Shown in pieces: positions 6,353 to 14,287 of a stretch of DNA of 16,332 bases; the first letter of the stretch is position 1; the number at the start of each line of letters is the position of its first letter. This DNA is from Betaproteobacteria bacterium UBA2293 (GTDB taxonomy: Bacteria > Pseudomonadota > Gammaproteobacteria > Burkholderiales > Rhodocyclaceae), in the NCBI GenBank assembly GCA_002345845.1, contig DDWF01000076.1, positions 4,583 to 20,914 of the forward strand. The letters are read 5' to 3'. The translations under genes and the position numbers were made by a program. Under the pieces are notes generated by a model. The model was not told the DNA's origin, searched no databases, and saw only the letters and a program-made list of their open reading frames with translations.

Positions 6353-7573
6353 ATGATCAACTCGATCCAGCTTTTCGGCCTGATCCTGCTCGGCGGCCTT
6401 GCTGCCGGCGAAATCGCCAGGCGACTGCTGTCCCTGCCGAGAACCACCGGTTACGTGCTGTTTGGCCTGCTGGCCGGACAGAGCGGCGCCAACTGGATCA
6501 CCCCGTTGCACATCGAATCGGCCCAATTGTTCAGCGACCTGGCCCTCGGCCTGATCCTCTTCGAACTGGGCTATCTGGTTCCTGGCGTCGACCGCGGCGA
6601 AGCCCGGCGACGGCTCTTCGCCGGCCTGGCCATCTCGCTCGCCCCCGGCCTGCTCATGCTGCTGCTCTTCCTGCTGCTCGGCTTTTCCTTCGCTGCATCG
6701 CTGTTTGCCGCCGCCCTCTGCCTAGCCACCTCGGCCGCCATCACCATCGCTACCTGCAGCGATATCGGCGCCCGCGGCGAGCGAACCGGCCTGTTGTACA
6801 CCATGGTCACCGCTAACGGTTGCACCGCCTTCGCCCTCGTCGCCCTGCTCACCCCCTTCCTCGATGACACAGTCAGTGGCGGCATTCTCACCCGCACCGG
6901 CCTGGCGCTCGGCAGCATCCTGCTGTCCCTGGTGCTCGGCGCCCTGTGCGCCGCCATCGTCATGATTGGCGCCCGCCGCCTGGAACGCCAGGCGGAACAT
7001 CATCACCTGCTGATCCTCGGCAGTATCGTTTTCGGCGTCGGCAGCGCCCTCTTTCTCGAGCTTTCGGTGTTTCTGCCAATGCTCATCTTCGGCTTCCTGG
7101 TGCGCGTCATGGACCGTCAACAACAGGTGATCGGCATCCGTATCGCCAGCGATGCCCGCGTTTTTCTCGTCGTCACCTTCGTTCTTGCCGGGGCCGCGCT
7201 CGACATCGCCCACCTCGGCAATTACTGGCTGGAGGCCCTGCTCGTCGTCTTCGTCCGCCTGGCCGGCCAACTGGCGGTGACGCTGCTGGCGGCCCGCCAT
7301 CTTGGCCTGCAGCCGCGCGAAGGCGCCCTGCTCGCCGTCGGGCTGCAACCGATGTCCAGTGTCGCTCTGGTGCTGCTGGCCAACACGCAGATGCTATATT
7401 CCGAACTCGACCCCAAGCTGGTCGGCATGTTGCTGGCGACCCTGCTGCTCATGCAGTTGCTCGGACCATTCGCCACACAGACCGCCATCAAGGGTTTTGG
7501 TGAAGCCACACGCCTCAACCTCGGCCGGACCGCCAGCACGGCAAACGGCCCTCATGGAGGAGCAGCGTCATGA
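6353..7573 (+). CDS. CPA2-type cation:proton antiporter-like membrane protein (operon gene 1)
   Basis: A 406-residue, almost wholly hydrophobic protein with about 11-13 membrane helices, resembling the Na_H_Exchanger membrane domain of KefB/KefC-type proteins. TTGYVLFGLLAGQSG and LFELGYLVPGVD match the early helices; GLQPMSSVALVLL matches the late conserved motif. There is no C-terminal NAD-binding TrkA_N domain. Where family members usually carry an ion-binding Asp (QD, DD or ND), the aligned segment reads TANGCTAF with N155-G156, so the acidic residue appears lost. The ATG at 6353 follows a terminator-like hairpin and lacks its own ribosome site; an ATG in the hairpin loop (6337) is better spaced from GAGGA (6322-6326) but is out of frame by one base. 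The stop overlaps the next gene (ATGA). Confidence 0.85.
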   Translation: MINSIQLFGLILLGGLAAGEIARRLLSLPRTTGYVLFGLLAGQSGANWITPLHIESAQLFSDLALGLILFELGYLVPGVDRGEARRRLFAGLAISLAPGLLMLLLFLLLGFSFAASLFAAALCLATSAAITIATCSDIGARGERTGLLYTMVTANGCTAFALVALLTPFLDDTVSGGILTRTGLALGSILLSLVLGALCAAIVMIGARRLERQAEHHHLLILGSIVFGVGSALFLELSVFLPMLIFGFLVRVMDRQQQVIGIRIASDARVFLVVTFVLAGAALDIAHLGNYWLEALLVVFVRLAGQLAVTLLAARHLGLQPREGALLAVGLQPMSSVALVLLANTQMLYSELDPKLVGMLLATLLLMQLLGPFATQTAIKGFGEATRLNLGRTASTANGPHGGAAS

Positions 7574-8352
7574 GCAAGCGTCCGTTACGTATCGGCCTCT
7601 CGGCCCGCATCTACCATCCACTGCCAGGTGCCACCGGCATCCAGTCGAAATCGCTGCAGTACCTGGAGCAATCGGTGGCCCACTGGGTGATGTCGCGGGA
7701 AGTGATGGTCTTCATGATCCCGTCGGTCAGCGGCGACGGCATGGTCCATCGCAGCAGCATCCGCCTCTCCGATTATCCGCAATACCTCGACGGCCTGGTG
7801 CTGCAAGGCGGTGCCGACATCAGCCCGCAGTCCTATGGCGAAGAGCCGGGGCATCCCGACTGGGCCGGCGACCGCCTGCGCGATGCCTACGAGATGGAAC
7901 TGCTGCACGAGTTCATGGAGGCCGGCAAGCCGGTGCTCGGCATCTGCCGTGGCCTGCAACTGATCAATGTGGCACTGGGTGGAACCCTCTATCAGGACAT
8001 CGAGTCTCAGTACGAGACACCGGCGGTTCACCTGCATGCCGACTATGATCGCCATGCCCACCAGATTATCTGGGATGCCGATTCAGGACTGGCCCGGCTC
8101 TACCCTGAGCGGTCGACGGGCGGCGTCATCTCGATCCACCATCAGGCCATCCGTGCCCTCGGTCGCGGCCTGAAGGTCGAGGCACGCAGCCAGGATGACG
8201 GCCTGATTGAGGCCATCCGGCTCGAAGGCCGGCCCTATGTCCTCGGCCTGCAGTGGCATCCGGAGTTTCATCCACCGGGCAGCCCCGACCTGCTCGACTG
8301 CACGCCGATTCTCGACGAATTCCTCGGCGCCGCTCGCGGTCGCCGCTGGTAG
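7570..8352 (+). CDS. Gamma-glutamyl-GABA hydrolase-family protein (class I amidotransferase fold, C26)
   Basis: A 260-residue soluble hydrolase of the PuuD/peptidase C26 family. These enzymes cleave gamma-glutamyl amide bonds, for example in gamma-glutamyl-GABA. The catalytic triad is intact by pattern: Cys126 in GICRGLQ, His230 and Glu232 in LQWHPEFH. YLDGLVLQGGADISPQSYG and GTLYQDI are typical of the family. The start overlaps the preceding stop (ATGA), with GGAGG at 7556-7560. The neighbouring YbdK-type ligase makes a gamma-glutamyl-type bond, so the two could form and break the same class of metabolite; this is inference. The true substrate is unknown, and puuD is not assigned because no other putrescine-pathway genes are present. 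Confidence 0.92.
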   Translation: MSKRPLRIGLSARIYHPLPGATGIQSKSLQYLEQSVAHWVMSREVMVFMIPSVSGDGMVHRSSIRLSDYPQYLDGLVLQGGADISPQSYGEEPGHPDWAGDRLRDAYEMELLHEFMEAGKPVLGICRGLQLINVALGGTLYQDIESQYETPAVHLHADYDRHAHQIIWDADSGLARLYPERSTGGVISIHHQAIRALGRGLKVEARSQDDGLIEAIRLEGRPYVLGLQWHPEFHPPGSPDLLDCTPILDEFLGAARGRRW

Positions 8353-8358
8353 TACCCG

Positions 8359-8388
8359 GCGGCACCCGCAGGAAGGTGTCGCTTCTTC
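8359..8388 (+). terminator. Weak terminator-like hairpin inside the operon
   Basis: GCGGCACC (8359-8366) pairs with GGTGTCGC (8375-8382), eight pairs including one G-U, with an 8-nt loop followed by TTCTTC. It starts 7 nt after the hydrolase stop, in the only real gap of the operon (8353-8477). It could cause partial termination or set an RNA-processing boundary. I see no convincing internal promoter in the rest of the gap. Confidence 0.35.
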
Positions 8389-8477
8389 AACCCCAACGGA
8401 TCGCCGCAGGCTGATCCCATCCTTGAGGTGGCTATCGAAAAACGCCATTCGCAATTCGCAGCATAGGGAGTAAAACC

Positions 8478-9227
8478 ATGATCAAAGTTGGACTGATTGG
8501 CTATGGCAAGGCGGGAGCAGCTGTCGCCCGCGTCATTGATGCCGATGAACGTTTCGAGTTGTGCTGGATCGCCCGGCGCAGCGCCTGCCCCACCGACACC
8601 GGCCACCCGGTGACCGGCCTGGCCGCGGATTCCTTTCCCGCCTGGCTGGATCAACATCCGGTCGATGCCGTGATCGACTTTTCCGACGCTGAGGCAGTGC
8701 TCATCTACGGCGAAGCGATCCGCCGACGCGGAGTCGCCCTGGTCAGCGCCATTTCATCCTACCCGGAGACAACGCTGGCCTACATTCGCGAGCTGGGCAA
8801 AGACATCCGGGTCATGTCCTCGCCGAACATCACTCTCGGCATCAATTTCCTGATGTTCGCCGCACGCATGCTGCGGCGCATCGCCCCCTTTGCCGATGTC
8901 GAGATCCTCGAGCAGCATTTCCGCGACAAGCCCGAAGTTTCCGGTACCGCGCGCAAGATTGCCGAAAATCTCGATGTCGACCATGAACGCATCACCTCGC
9001 TGCGTCTGGGCGGTATCGTCGGCCATCATGAGGTGATTTTCGGTTTCCCCTTCCAGACCGTGCGCCTGATTCACGACTCGATCCGCCGCGAGGCATTCGG
9101 CACCGGTGCCGCCTTCGCCCTCAACGAGCTGCTGAAATATCCGCCCGGCCTCTATAGCTACGACGACCTGCTGCTCAACCTGATTCGCCAGGACCTGAAC
9201 GGCAGTCTCGCCCCCGCCCATGCCTGA
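8478..9227 (+). CDS. DapB-like (dihydrodipicolinate reductase-related) NAD(P)-dependent reductase
   Basis: A 249-residue Rossmann oxidoreductase resembling 4-hydroxy-tetrahydrodipicolinate reductase across its length. It has GLIGYGKAGAAVA at the nucleotide site (residues 6-18), VDAVIDFSDAEAV, SSPNITLGINFLM, and a C-terminal part with GGIVGHHEVIFG and PPGLYSYDDLL. The DapB signature ExHHRxKxDxPSGTA reads EQHFRDKPEVSGTA here (145-158): the first His, the Lys and SGTA remain, but the second His is Phe, the Asp is Glu and one residue is missing. I therefore take it as a paralogue with a different substrate, not the lysine-pathway enzyme. Its ribosome site AGGGAG (8465-8470) is good. It follows the operon's 125-bp gap and overlaps the next gene by 8 bp. 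Confidence 0.87.
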   Translation: MIKVGLIGYGKAGAAVARVIDADERFELCWIARRSACPTDTGHPVTGLAADSFPAWLDQHPVDAVIDFSDAEAVLIYGEAIRRRGVALVSAISSYPETTLAYIRELGKDIRVMSSPNITLGINFLMFAARMLRRIAPFADVEILEQHFRDKPEVSGTARKIAENLDVDHERITSLRLGGIVGHHEVIFGFPFQTVRLIHDSIRREAFGTGAAFALNELLKYPPGLYSYDDLLLNLIRQDLNGSLAPAHA

Positions 9228-10494
9228 ATCGCTGGCCGGCCTGCCGCGCGCCGCCTGGGACTGGCTGCTCGACCGCCTGTTCTTCCTGCCGCCTTTCCCC
9301 GAGCAGATCGACTCGCTGGCCTTGTTCAGCCTGCTGCTCGTCGTCGGCCTGCTGATCGGCGAGTGGCTGCACGCCCGCGCCGGCTGGCCGAAGGTGATCG
9401 GCTACGTGCTGGCCGGTACGCTGTTCGGACCCTCATTGCTCGGCTGGATCACTATCGAAGGCCTGGCCCAGGCCAGGCCAGTGGCCGATGCGGCGCTCGG
9501 CCTGCTGATGATGGAGGTCGGGCGCCGGCTCGACCTCGGCTGGATCCTGCGCAACCGCGACCTGCTGCGCAGCACGCTTGCCGACATCGGCCTGTCCTTC
9601 CTGCTGATCTTCCTCTTCGCCTTCTATACGGTCGGCCTGTCGCCCGCCTGGTCGGCCGCCACCGCTGCCGTCACCATGGCCTCGGCACCGGCCGTGGTGC
9701 TGCTGGCCATCGAAGAGTCGAAGGCCCAGGGCCAAGTCACCGAACGCATCATCCTGCACACGGCAATCGCCGCCGCCGCTTCCTTCGTCGCCTTCACCAT
9801 CGTGCTCGGTGTCGTCCATGCCGAGCACAGCGAAAACTGGCTCAATGCCCTCGTCCATCCGCTCTGGGTCGCCGGCGGCTCACTGCTCGTCGCCGGCCTC
9901 GGTGCCAGCCTCGCCCTGGCCATCGCCCGCCTGCTGCCGAAAGCCTCGTTGGCCCAGGTCTTCGTCCTCGTCGCCTCGGCCCTGCTCGCCGTCGGCATCG
10001 CCCGCATGCTGGCCATCCCGGTGTTCCTCACCCTGTTCCTGATGGGCGTCGTGCTGGCCGTCCGCGATACTCGCCAGACACTACGCTATACAGCACTGCC
10101 GGAAGGTCACTGGCTGCTCGCCATCATCCTCTTCGTCGTCGTCGGCGCCTCGCTGCCGTGGGCCGCCTTCACCTGGATGACCGGCCTGCAGGCGCTCGGC
10201 CTGCTGGCCGTGCGTGCCACCGCCAAGATGGCGGCGCTGGCGCTGACCGGCGGCAGCCTGCCGCGCAACAAGCGCCTGCTGGTTGGCCTCGGCATCCAGC
10301 CGTTGTCGGCCACCGCCGTCTTCATGGCCTACGAACTGGCCCAGCTCTATCCTGAAATCGGCCTCTCGGCCCTGGCCCTGCCGCTGTTCGCCGCGGCGAT
10401 CATGGAATTGGCCGGCCCGGCGCTGTGTCGGCTGGCCCTGCGCCGTTCGGGAGAATGTGCCAACGACAAGCAACGCAATGGAGGCATCGCATGA
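9220..10494 (+). CDS. Second CPA2-type cation:proton antiporter-like membrane protein
   Basis: A 424-residue polytopic protein of the same broad family as operon gene 1 but clearly divergent from it. The first helix follows a 30-residue amphipathic lead. KVIGYVLAGTLFGPSLLGW and LGLLMMEVGRRLDLGW correspond to the early CPA2 motifs, and GLGIQPLSATAVFMA to the late one. A soluble TrkA_N domain is absent. The segment aligning with the ion-binding QD/DD/ND motif reads HTAIAAAASFVAF (from about residue 181), with no acid. Two unlike copies in one operon suggest a heteromeric membrane complex, but this is inference. It overlaps the DapB-like gene by 8 bp with a weak ribosome site and the ligase gene by 4 bp, so expression depends on coupling. 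Confidence 0.85.
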   Translation: MPESLAGLPRAAWDWLLDRLFFLPPFPEQIDSLALFSLLLVVGLLIGEWLHARAGWPKVIGYVLAGTLFGPSLLGWITIEGLAQARPVADAALGLLMMEVGRRLDLGWILRNRDLLRSTLADIGLSFLLIFLFAFYTVGLSPAWSAATAAVTMASAPAVVLLAIEESKAQGQVTERIILHTAIAAAASFVAFTIVLGVVHAEHSENWLNALVHPLWVAGGSLLVAGLGASLALAIARLLPKASLAQVFVLVASALLAVGIARMLAIPVFLTLFLMGVVLAVRDTRQTLRYTALPEGHWLLAIILFVVVGASLPWAAFTWMTGLQALGLLAVRATAKMAALALTGGSLPRNKRLLVGLGIQPLSATAVFMAYELAQLYPEIGLSALALPLFAAAIMELAGPALCRLALRRSGECANDKQRNGGIA

Positions 10495-11639
10495 GCAAGC
10501 CCCTGGGCGATTTCACCCACAGCGCCGCCCTCAGCCTGGGCGTCGAACTGGAACTGCAACTGGTTTCGCGACGCGATTTCGACCTTACCCGCGCCGCCAC
10601 CGACCTGCTCGCCAGCCTCGATTACGACGGACGCTTCGGCGAAATCAAACTGGAAATAACGGAAAGCATGATCGAGGTCAGCACCCAGCCGCAGGCGACG
10701 GTCAATGGCATCGCCAGCGATCTTGCCGGCTTGCGCGACACCCTGCGCATCCATGCCGAGCGCAACAACATCGGCATCTGTGGCGGCGGCACGCACGCCT
10801 TCCATCACTGGCCCGAACGGCGCATCTGCCCCGGTGAGCGCTTCGACGAGCTGTACCAGCGCTATGGCTATCTGGCCAAGCAATTCACCGTCTTCGGCCA
10901 GCACATCCACGTCGGCTGCGAATCGGCCGACGACGCCATCTGGTTGACCCAGGCGCTCGGTGTCTACGTGCCGACATTCATCGCCCTTTCCGCCTCCTCG
11001 CCCTATGTCGACGGCGTGGACACGCTATTCCAGTCGGCCCGTCTCAACGCCGTCTCGGCCTTTCCGCTCAGCGGTCAGTGCCCGCCACTCGAAGACTGGG
11101 CCGCTTTCGTCCGCCACTTCGAATTCCTGCAGGCCTGCGGCATCGCCAGCAGCATTAAGGATCTCTACTGGGACGTGCGGCCGAAACCGGAGTTCGGCAC
11201 GGTGGAAATCCGCGTCTGCGACACGCCGCTGGCCATTGAACAGGCAGCGGCGCTGGCCGCCCTCGCCCAATCGCTTGCCCGCTGGCTGCTGCGTACCCGG
11301 CCCGACCTGCAGACCGCCCACCAGGCCCACGTCGCCCGCTTCAACAAGTTTCAGGCCTGCCGCTTCGGCATGGCGGCGCAAATTTCCGATCCCGTTGCCC
11401 TGTGCTGCCGGCCGCTCGGCGTTAGCATAGGCGAACTGCTCGCGACGCTGACCGAGGATGCCCGCGCGCTGGATTGCGAACACTGGCTCAAGCCCTTGCA
11501 GACCATCGTTGCCACCGGTGGCGACGCCACTTGGCTGCGGCAACGACAGCAACATTTCGGCAACCTCAACGACGTGGTGCGCGAGGCCAGCGAACGGCTG
11601 CTCAACGCACCTGACAAACACAAGGAGAACGTGACATGA
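10491..11639 (+). CDS. YbdK-type carboxylate-amine ligase (GCS2 family)
   Basis: A 382-residue ATP-dependent ligase of the glutamate-cysteine ligase 2 family, full-length and very similar in layout to E. coli YbdK (372 residues). Motifs in order are LGVELELQLV (16-25), EIKLEITESMIEVSTQP (51-67), CGGGTHAFHHW (97-107), VFGQHIHVGC (134-143), LSASSPY (166-172), SIKDLYWDVRP and FGTVEIRVCDTPL. These carry the acidic metal/ATP ligands of the family. YbdK has weak gamma-glutamylcysteine-forming activity and its true substrate is unknown. The ATG at 10491 overlaps the previous stop (ATGA) and has GGAGG (10480-10484) 6 nt upstream. Next to a C26 hydrolase it could build a gamma-glutamyl or other amide compound, perhaps one that gates the neighbouring membrane proteins; this is inference. 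Confidence 0.94.
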   Translation: MSKPLGDFTHSAALSLGVELELQLVSRRDFDLTRAATDLLASLDYDGRFGEIKLEITESMIEVSTQPQATVNGIASDLAGLRDTLRIHAERNNIGICGGGTHAFHHWPERRICPGERFDELYQRYGYLAKQFTVFGQHIHVGCESADDAIWLTQALGVYVPTFIALSASSPYVDGVDTLFQSARLNAVSAFPLSGQCPPLEDWAAFVRHFEFLQACGIASSIKDLYWDVRPKPEFGTVEIRVCDTPLAIEQAAALAALAQSLARWLLRTRPDLQTAHQAHVARFNKFQACRFGMAAQISDPVALCCRPLGVSIGELLATLTEDARALDCEHWLKPLQTIVATGGDATWLRQRQQHFGNLNDVVREASERLLNAPDKHKENVT

Positions 11640-12886
11640 ATTGCCGGCTGGGCGCCTGCTCGTTGCTAATGCTGATCGCCCCCTACTGTGCGGCGGCAGC
11701 ACCTGTCTGCCACTTCGATGCGCAGGTACGCGGCGATCAGCGAATCGGAAAATGGATCGACCACAGCAACTGGCTGGCCGGCGAACACCTGCGCCTGACG
11801 CTCGCTGCCGGCCCCAGGTTCATGCCATCGCTGCGGCTGGCGCCCGGCAAACCGACGCCTCTGCGCAGCGCCGGTCGCAATCTCGATGTCGACAAGATCA
11901 AGGTCAGCGACCCGCTGGATGGCGCGGCCCGCAATCTGGGCTTCCTCCTCGACAGCCGCCTGCAGGCTGATGGGCTGATCGTCCTGCAGAATGGCCGGCT
12001 GCTCGCCGAACGCTATCGCAACGGCCTGCGCGCCGAAGATCAACGCCTGCTGCTGCAGGCCAACCGCCCCATCCTCAACCTGCTCGGTGCGATCTCGGTT
12101 TCCCAGGGCAAGCTCTCCGCCGACCGTTCGCTGAGCCGCTACCTGCCGGCCATGAGCAATCAGAGCGGCCTGCGCCGACTCTCCGTCCAGCGCCTGCTCG
12201 ACAGCAACGACGCCACAAACTGGAGCCACGAGGAACTGGCCAGCTGGCGCGAAGCCGCCGGCTGGAGCAAGGGCGGAACCGATATCGACATCCGCACCTG
12301 GCTGTCCATGCCGGGACGCTGGGACTTCCCGATGGAAAACCGCAAGCTGGCGGCCCTGCCCGCCAGCCCCGACGACGACCTGCTCGCCTGGCTGCTGGCC
12401 GAGAGCAACAAGATGCCGCTGTCCCAGCTGTTCTGCGAACAACTGCTCAGCCGTATCAATCCCGAGCACCCGGTACTGTGGATGACCGATGAGCAGGGTA
12501 TCGAACTGGCCGGTGGCCTGGCGCTCTCGCTACGCGATTTCAGCCGTTTCGGTCAGTTGCTGCTTGATGCCCGCTCCAGCCGCAGTCGCGGCCGCATTCC
12601 CGGCTGGTTCATCGAAACCTTGACCGCCTCTTCCGGCATCCGCTCGCCCCAGGTTCCCGGCCTGGCGCGTGGTAGCGAGCGGCGTTACGGCTTCGTCCAC
12701 CTCGGCGGCGATCCCAACCGCGTAGCCCTGATCGGCGCCCACGGCAGCAGCCTGTACATCGATTTCGACCGGCGTCTGGTGATTGCGCTGTACGCCAGCC
12801 ACCCGGCTCTTGAATCGCCAGCCCAACTGGCGACGCTCGAACAGTTCTGGAAAACGCTGGCGCGGACGGTGACGCCGCGGCGCTGA
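11636..12886 (+). CDS. Exported beta-lactamase/NylB-fold protein, probably catalytically inactive
   Basis: A 416-residue periplasmic protein. MNCRLGACSLLMLIAPYCAA is a signal peptide, with likely cleavage at AAA|AP (about 22). The serine beta-lactamase-like fold is recognisable from GLIVLQNGRLLAERY, LLGAISVSQGKLSADRS, SRYLPAM, and GAHGSSLYIDFDRRLVIALY, closest in memory to 6-aminohexanoate-dimer hydrolase (NylB) relatives. The catalytic SxxK position appears to read Q141-A-N-R144, and the YxN position M233-E-N235, so the nucleophile, general base and Tyr are all replaced. No frame disruption is seen, so it looks like a conserved pseudoenzyme, perhaps a binding or sensing protein. AAGGAG (11622-11627) precedes the ATG, which overlaps the ligase stop. 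It is the last gene of the operon. Confidence 0.82.
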   Translation: MNCRLGACSLLMLIAPYCAAAAPVCHFDAQVRGDQRIGKWIDHSNWLAGEHLRLTLAAGPRFMPSLRLAPGKPTPLRSAGRNLDVDKIKVSDPLDGAARNLGFLLDSRLQADGLIVLQNGRLLAERYRNGLRAEDQRLLLQANRPILNLLGAISVSQGKLSADRSLSRYLPAMSNQSGLRRLSVQRLLDSNDATNWSHEELASWREAAGWSKGGTDIDIRTWLSMPGRWDFPMENRKLAALPASPDDDLLAWLLAESNKMPLSQLFCEQLLSRINPEHPVLWMTDEQGIELAGGLALSLRDFSRFGQLLLDARSSRSRGRIPGWFIETLTASSGIRSPQVPGLARGSERRYGFVHLGGDPNRVALIGAHGSSLYIDFDRRLVIALYASHPALESPAQLATLEQFWKTLARTVTPRR

Positions 12887-12893
12887 GCCTGCC

Positions 12894-14285
12894 CTAGAGC
12901 AGCTTGCCCGGATTCATCAGGCCGCGCGGATCGAGCGCCTGTTTGATGGCGCGCATCAGCGCCATCTCCTGCGGACTCTTGTAGCGCCGGATTTCCTCGC
13001 GTTTCAGCTGGCCTAGGCCATGCTCGGCCGAGATCGAACCGTTCAGCGCGTGCACGGCATCGTGCACCAGACGATTGACTGCCGGCTGGCGGGCGATGAA
13101 GTCGGCATTGTCGCCGGCTTGCGCCTGCGACAGGTTGTAGTGCAGGTTGCCGTCACCAAGGTGGCCGAAGGCGACCACGCGGATGCCGGGAAAGGCCGCC
13201 ACCAGAGCCGCATCGGCCAGGGCCAGGAACTCGGGGATACGCGACACCGGCACGGCGATGTCGTGCTTGATGCTGATGCCCTCGATCTTCTGCGCTTCCG
13301 AGATGTTCTCGCGCAAGGACCACAGGCGGGCGGTCTGGGCATCCGATTGGGCGATGGTTCCATCGCTGACGCCGCCCTCCTCCAGCCGCGCCGCCAGCCA
13401 GGCCTCGACCGCTGCCGGCGGCGTGCCGGAAAACTCGGCGAGCACGTACCAGGGACTGACCGCCCCCGGCCGCTGGCTGCCGGCAATATTCTTCAGCACC
13501 AGGCCAAGCGCCGTTTCGGAAACCAGCTCGAAGGCGGTCAATTGCGCATCAAAGGCATCCTTGGCCAGTCGCAGCAACTCGACAGCGGCGGCCGGCGAAG
13601 CGACGTTGAGCCAGCAGGTAGTCTGCACCGGCGGCAAGGCAAACAGTTTGAGCACCGCCGCGGTGATGATGCCGAGCGTGCCTTCGGCGCCGATGAACAA
13701 CTGCTTCAGGTCGTAGCCGGTGTTGTCCTTGCGCAGGCCGCGCAGGCCATCCCAAAGCGTGCCGTCGGCGAGTACAACTTCCAGGCCCAGCGTCAGTTCG
13801 CGGGTATTGCCGTAGCGCAGAACCTGGACGCCGCCAGCATTGGTCGACAGGTTGCCGCCAATCTGGCAGCTGCCTTCCGAGGCCAGCGCCAGCGGGAACA
13901 GCCGGCCGGCGGCGCGCGCCGCTTCCTGGACGGCGGCCAGCGTGCAGCCGGCCTCGACGGTGATGGTGTCGTTCAAGGGATCGACGGCACGGATGCGATT
14001 CAGCCGCCCGAGGCTGACGAGTACCGCCGTACCCGAAGCATCCGGGGTTGCCGCGCCGCACAGGCTGGTATTGCCGCCCTGCGGCACGATGGGCACGCCG
14101 GCCGTGGCGCAGGCACGGACGACGGCGGCGACCTCGTCACGGGTTCCCGGGCGAACGAGGCAGCGGGCGGCCCCGCGGTAACGGCCGCGCCAGTCAGTGA
14201 GGAACGGCTGCAGCTCGGCCGCCTCACTCAGCACATGGGCAGAGCCAACGATAGCCGCCAGTTGATCGATCAGGGCATCGCTCAT
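12894..14285 (-). CDS. FAD-binding oxidoreductase (GlcD / D-2-hydroxyacid dehydrogenase type)
   Basis: A 463-residue flavoprotein of the vanillyl-alcohol-oxidase fold that oxidises D-2-hydroxy acids such as D-lactate, glycolate or D-2-hydroxyglutarate. The FAD_binding_4 half shows PQGGNTSLCG (68-77), IGGNLSTNAGG (142-152) and IGAEGTLGIIT (198-208). The FAD-oxidase_C half shows GHLGDGNLHYNL (374-385, probable metal-binding His), SAEHGLGQLK (419-428) and MNPGK near the end. It lacks the C-terminal iron-sulfur domain of YdiJ-type enzymes, and no glcE/glcF partners follow. The exact substrate cannot be told. The ATG at 14285 lies 2 nt after the patatin gene stop; the ribosome site is weak, so coupling is likely. 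Its end is 7 bp from the convergent operon, with no terminator visible. Confidence 0.92.
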   Translation of the reverse strand: MSDALIDQLAAIVGSAHVLSEAAELQPFLTDWRGRYRGAARCLVRPGTRDEVAAVVRACATAGVPIVPQGGNTSLCGAATPDASGTAVLVSLGRLNRIRAVDPLNDTITVEAGCTLAAVQEAARAAGRLFPLALASEGSCQIGGNLSTNAGGVQVLRYGNTRELTLGLEVVLADGTLWDGLRGLRKDNTGYDLKQLFIGAEGTLGIITAAVLKLFALPPVQTTCWLNVASPAAAVELLRLAKDAFDAQLTAFELVSETALGLVLKNIAGSQRPGAVSPWYVLAEFSGTPPAAVEAWLAARLEEGGVSDGTIAQSDAQTARLWSLRENISEAQKIEGISIKHDIAVPVSRIPEFLALADAALVAAFPGIRVVAFGHLGDGNLHYNLSQAQAGDNADFIARQPAVNRLVHDAVHALNGSISAEHGLGQLKREEIRRYKSPQEMALMRAIKQALDPRGLMNPGKLL

Positions 14286-14287
14286 AA

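Noticed and set aside
12887..12893. Possible bidirectional terminator between convergent operons
   Set aside because: Only 7 bp separate the stop codons and no stem with a T tract is visible.
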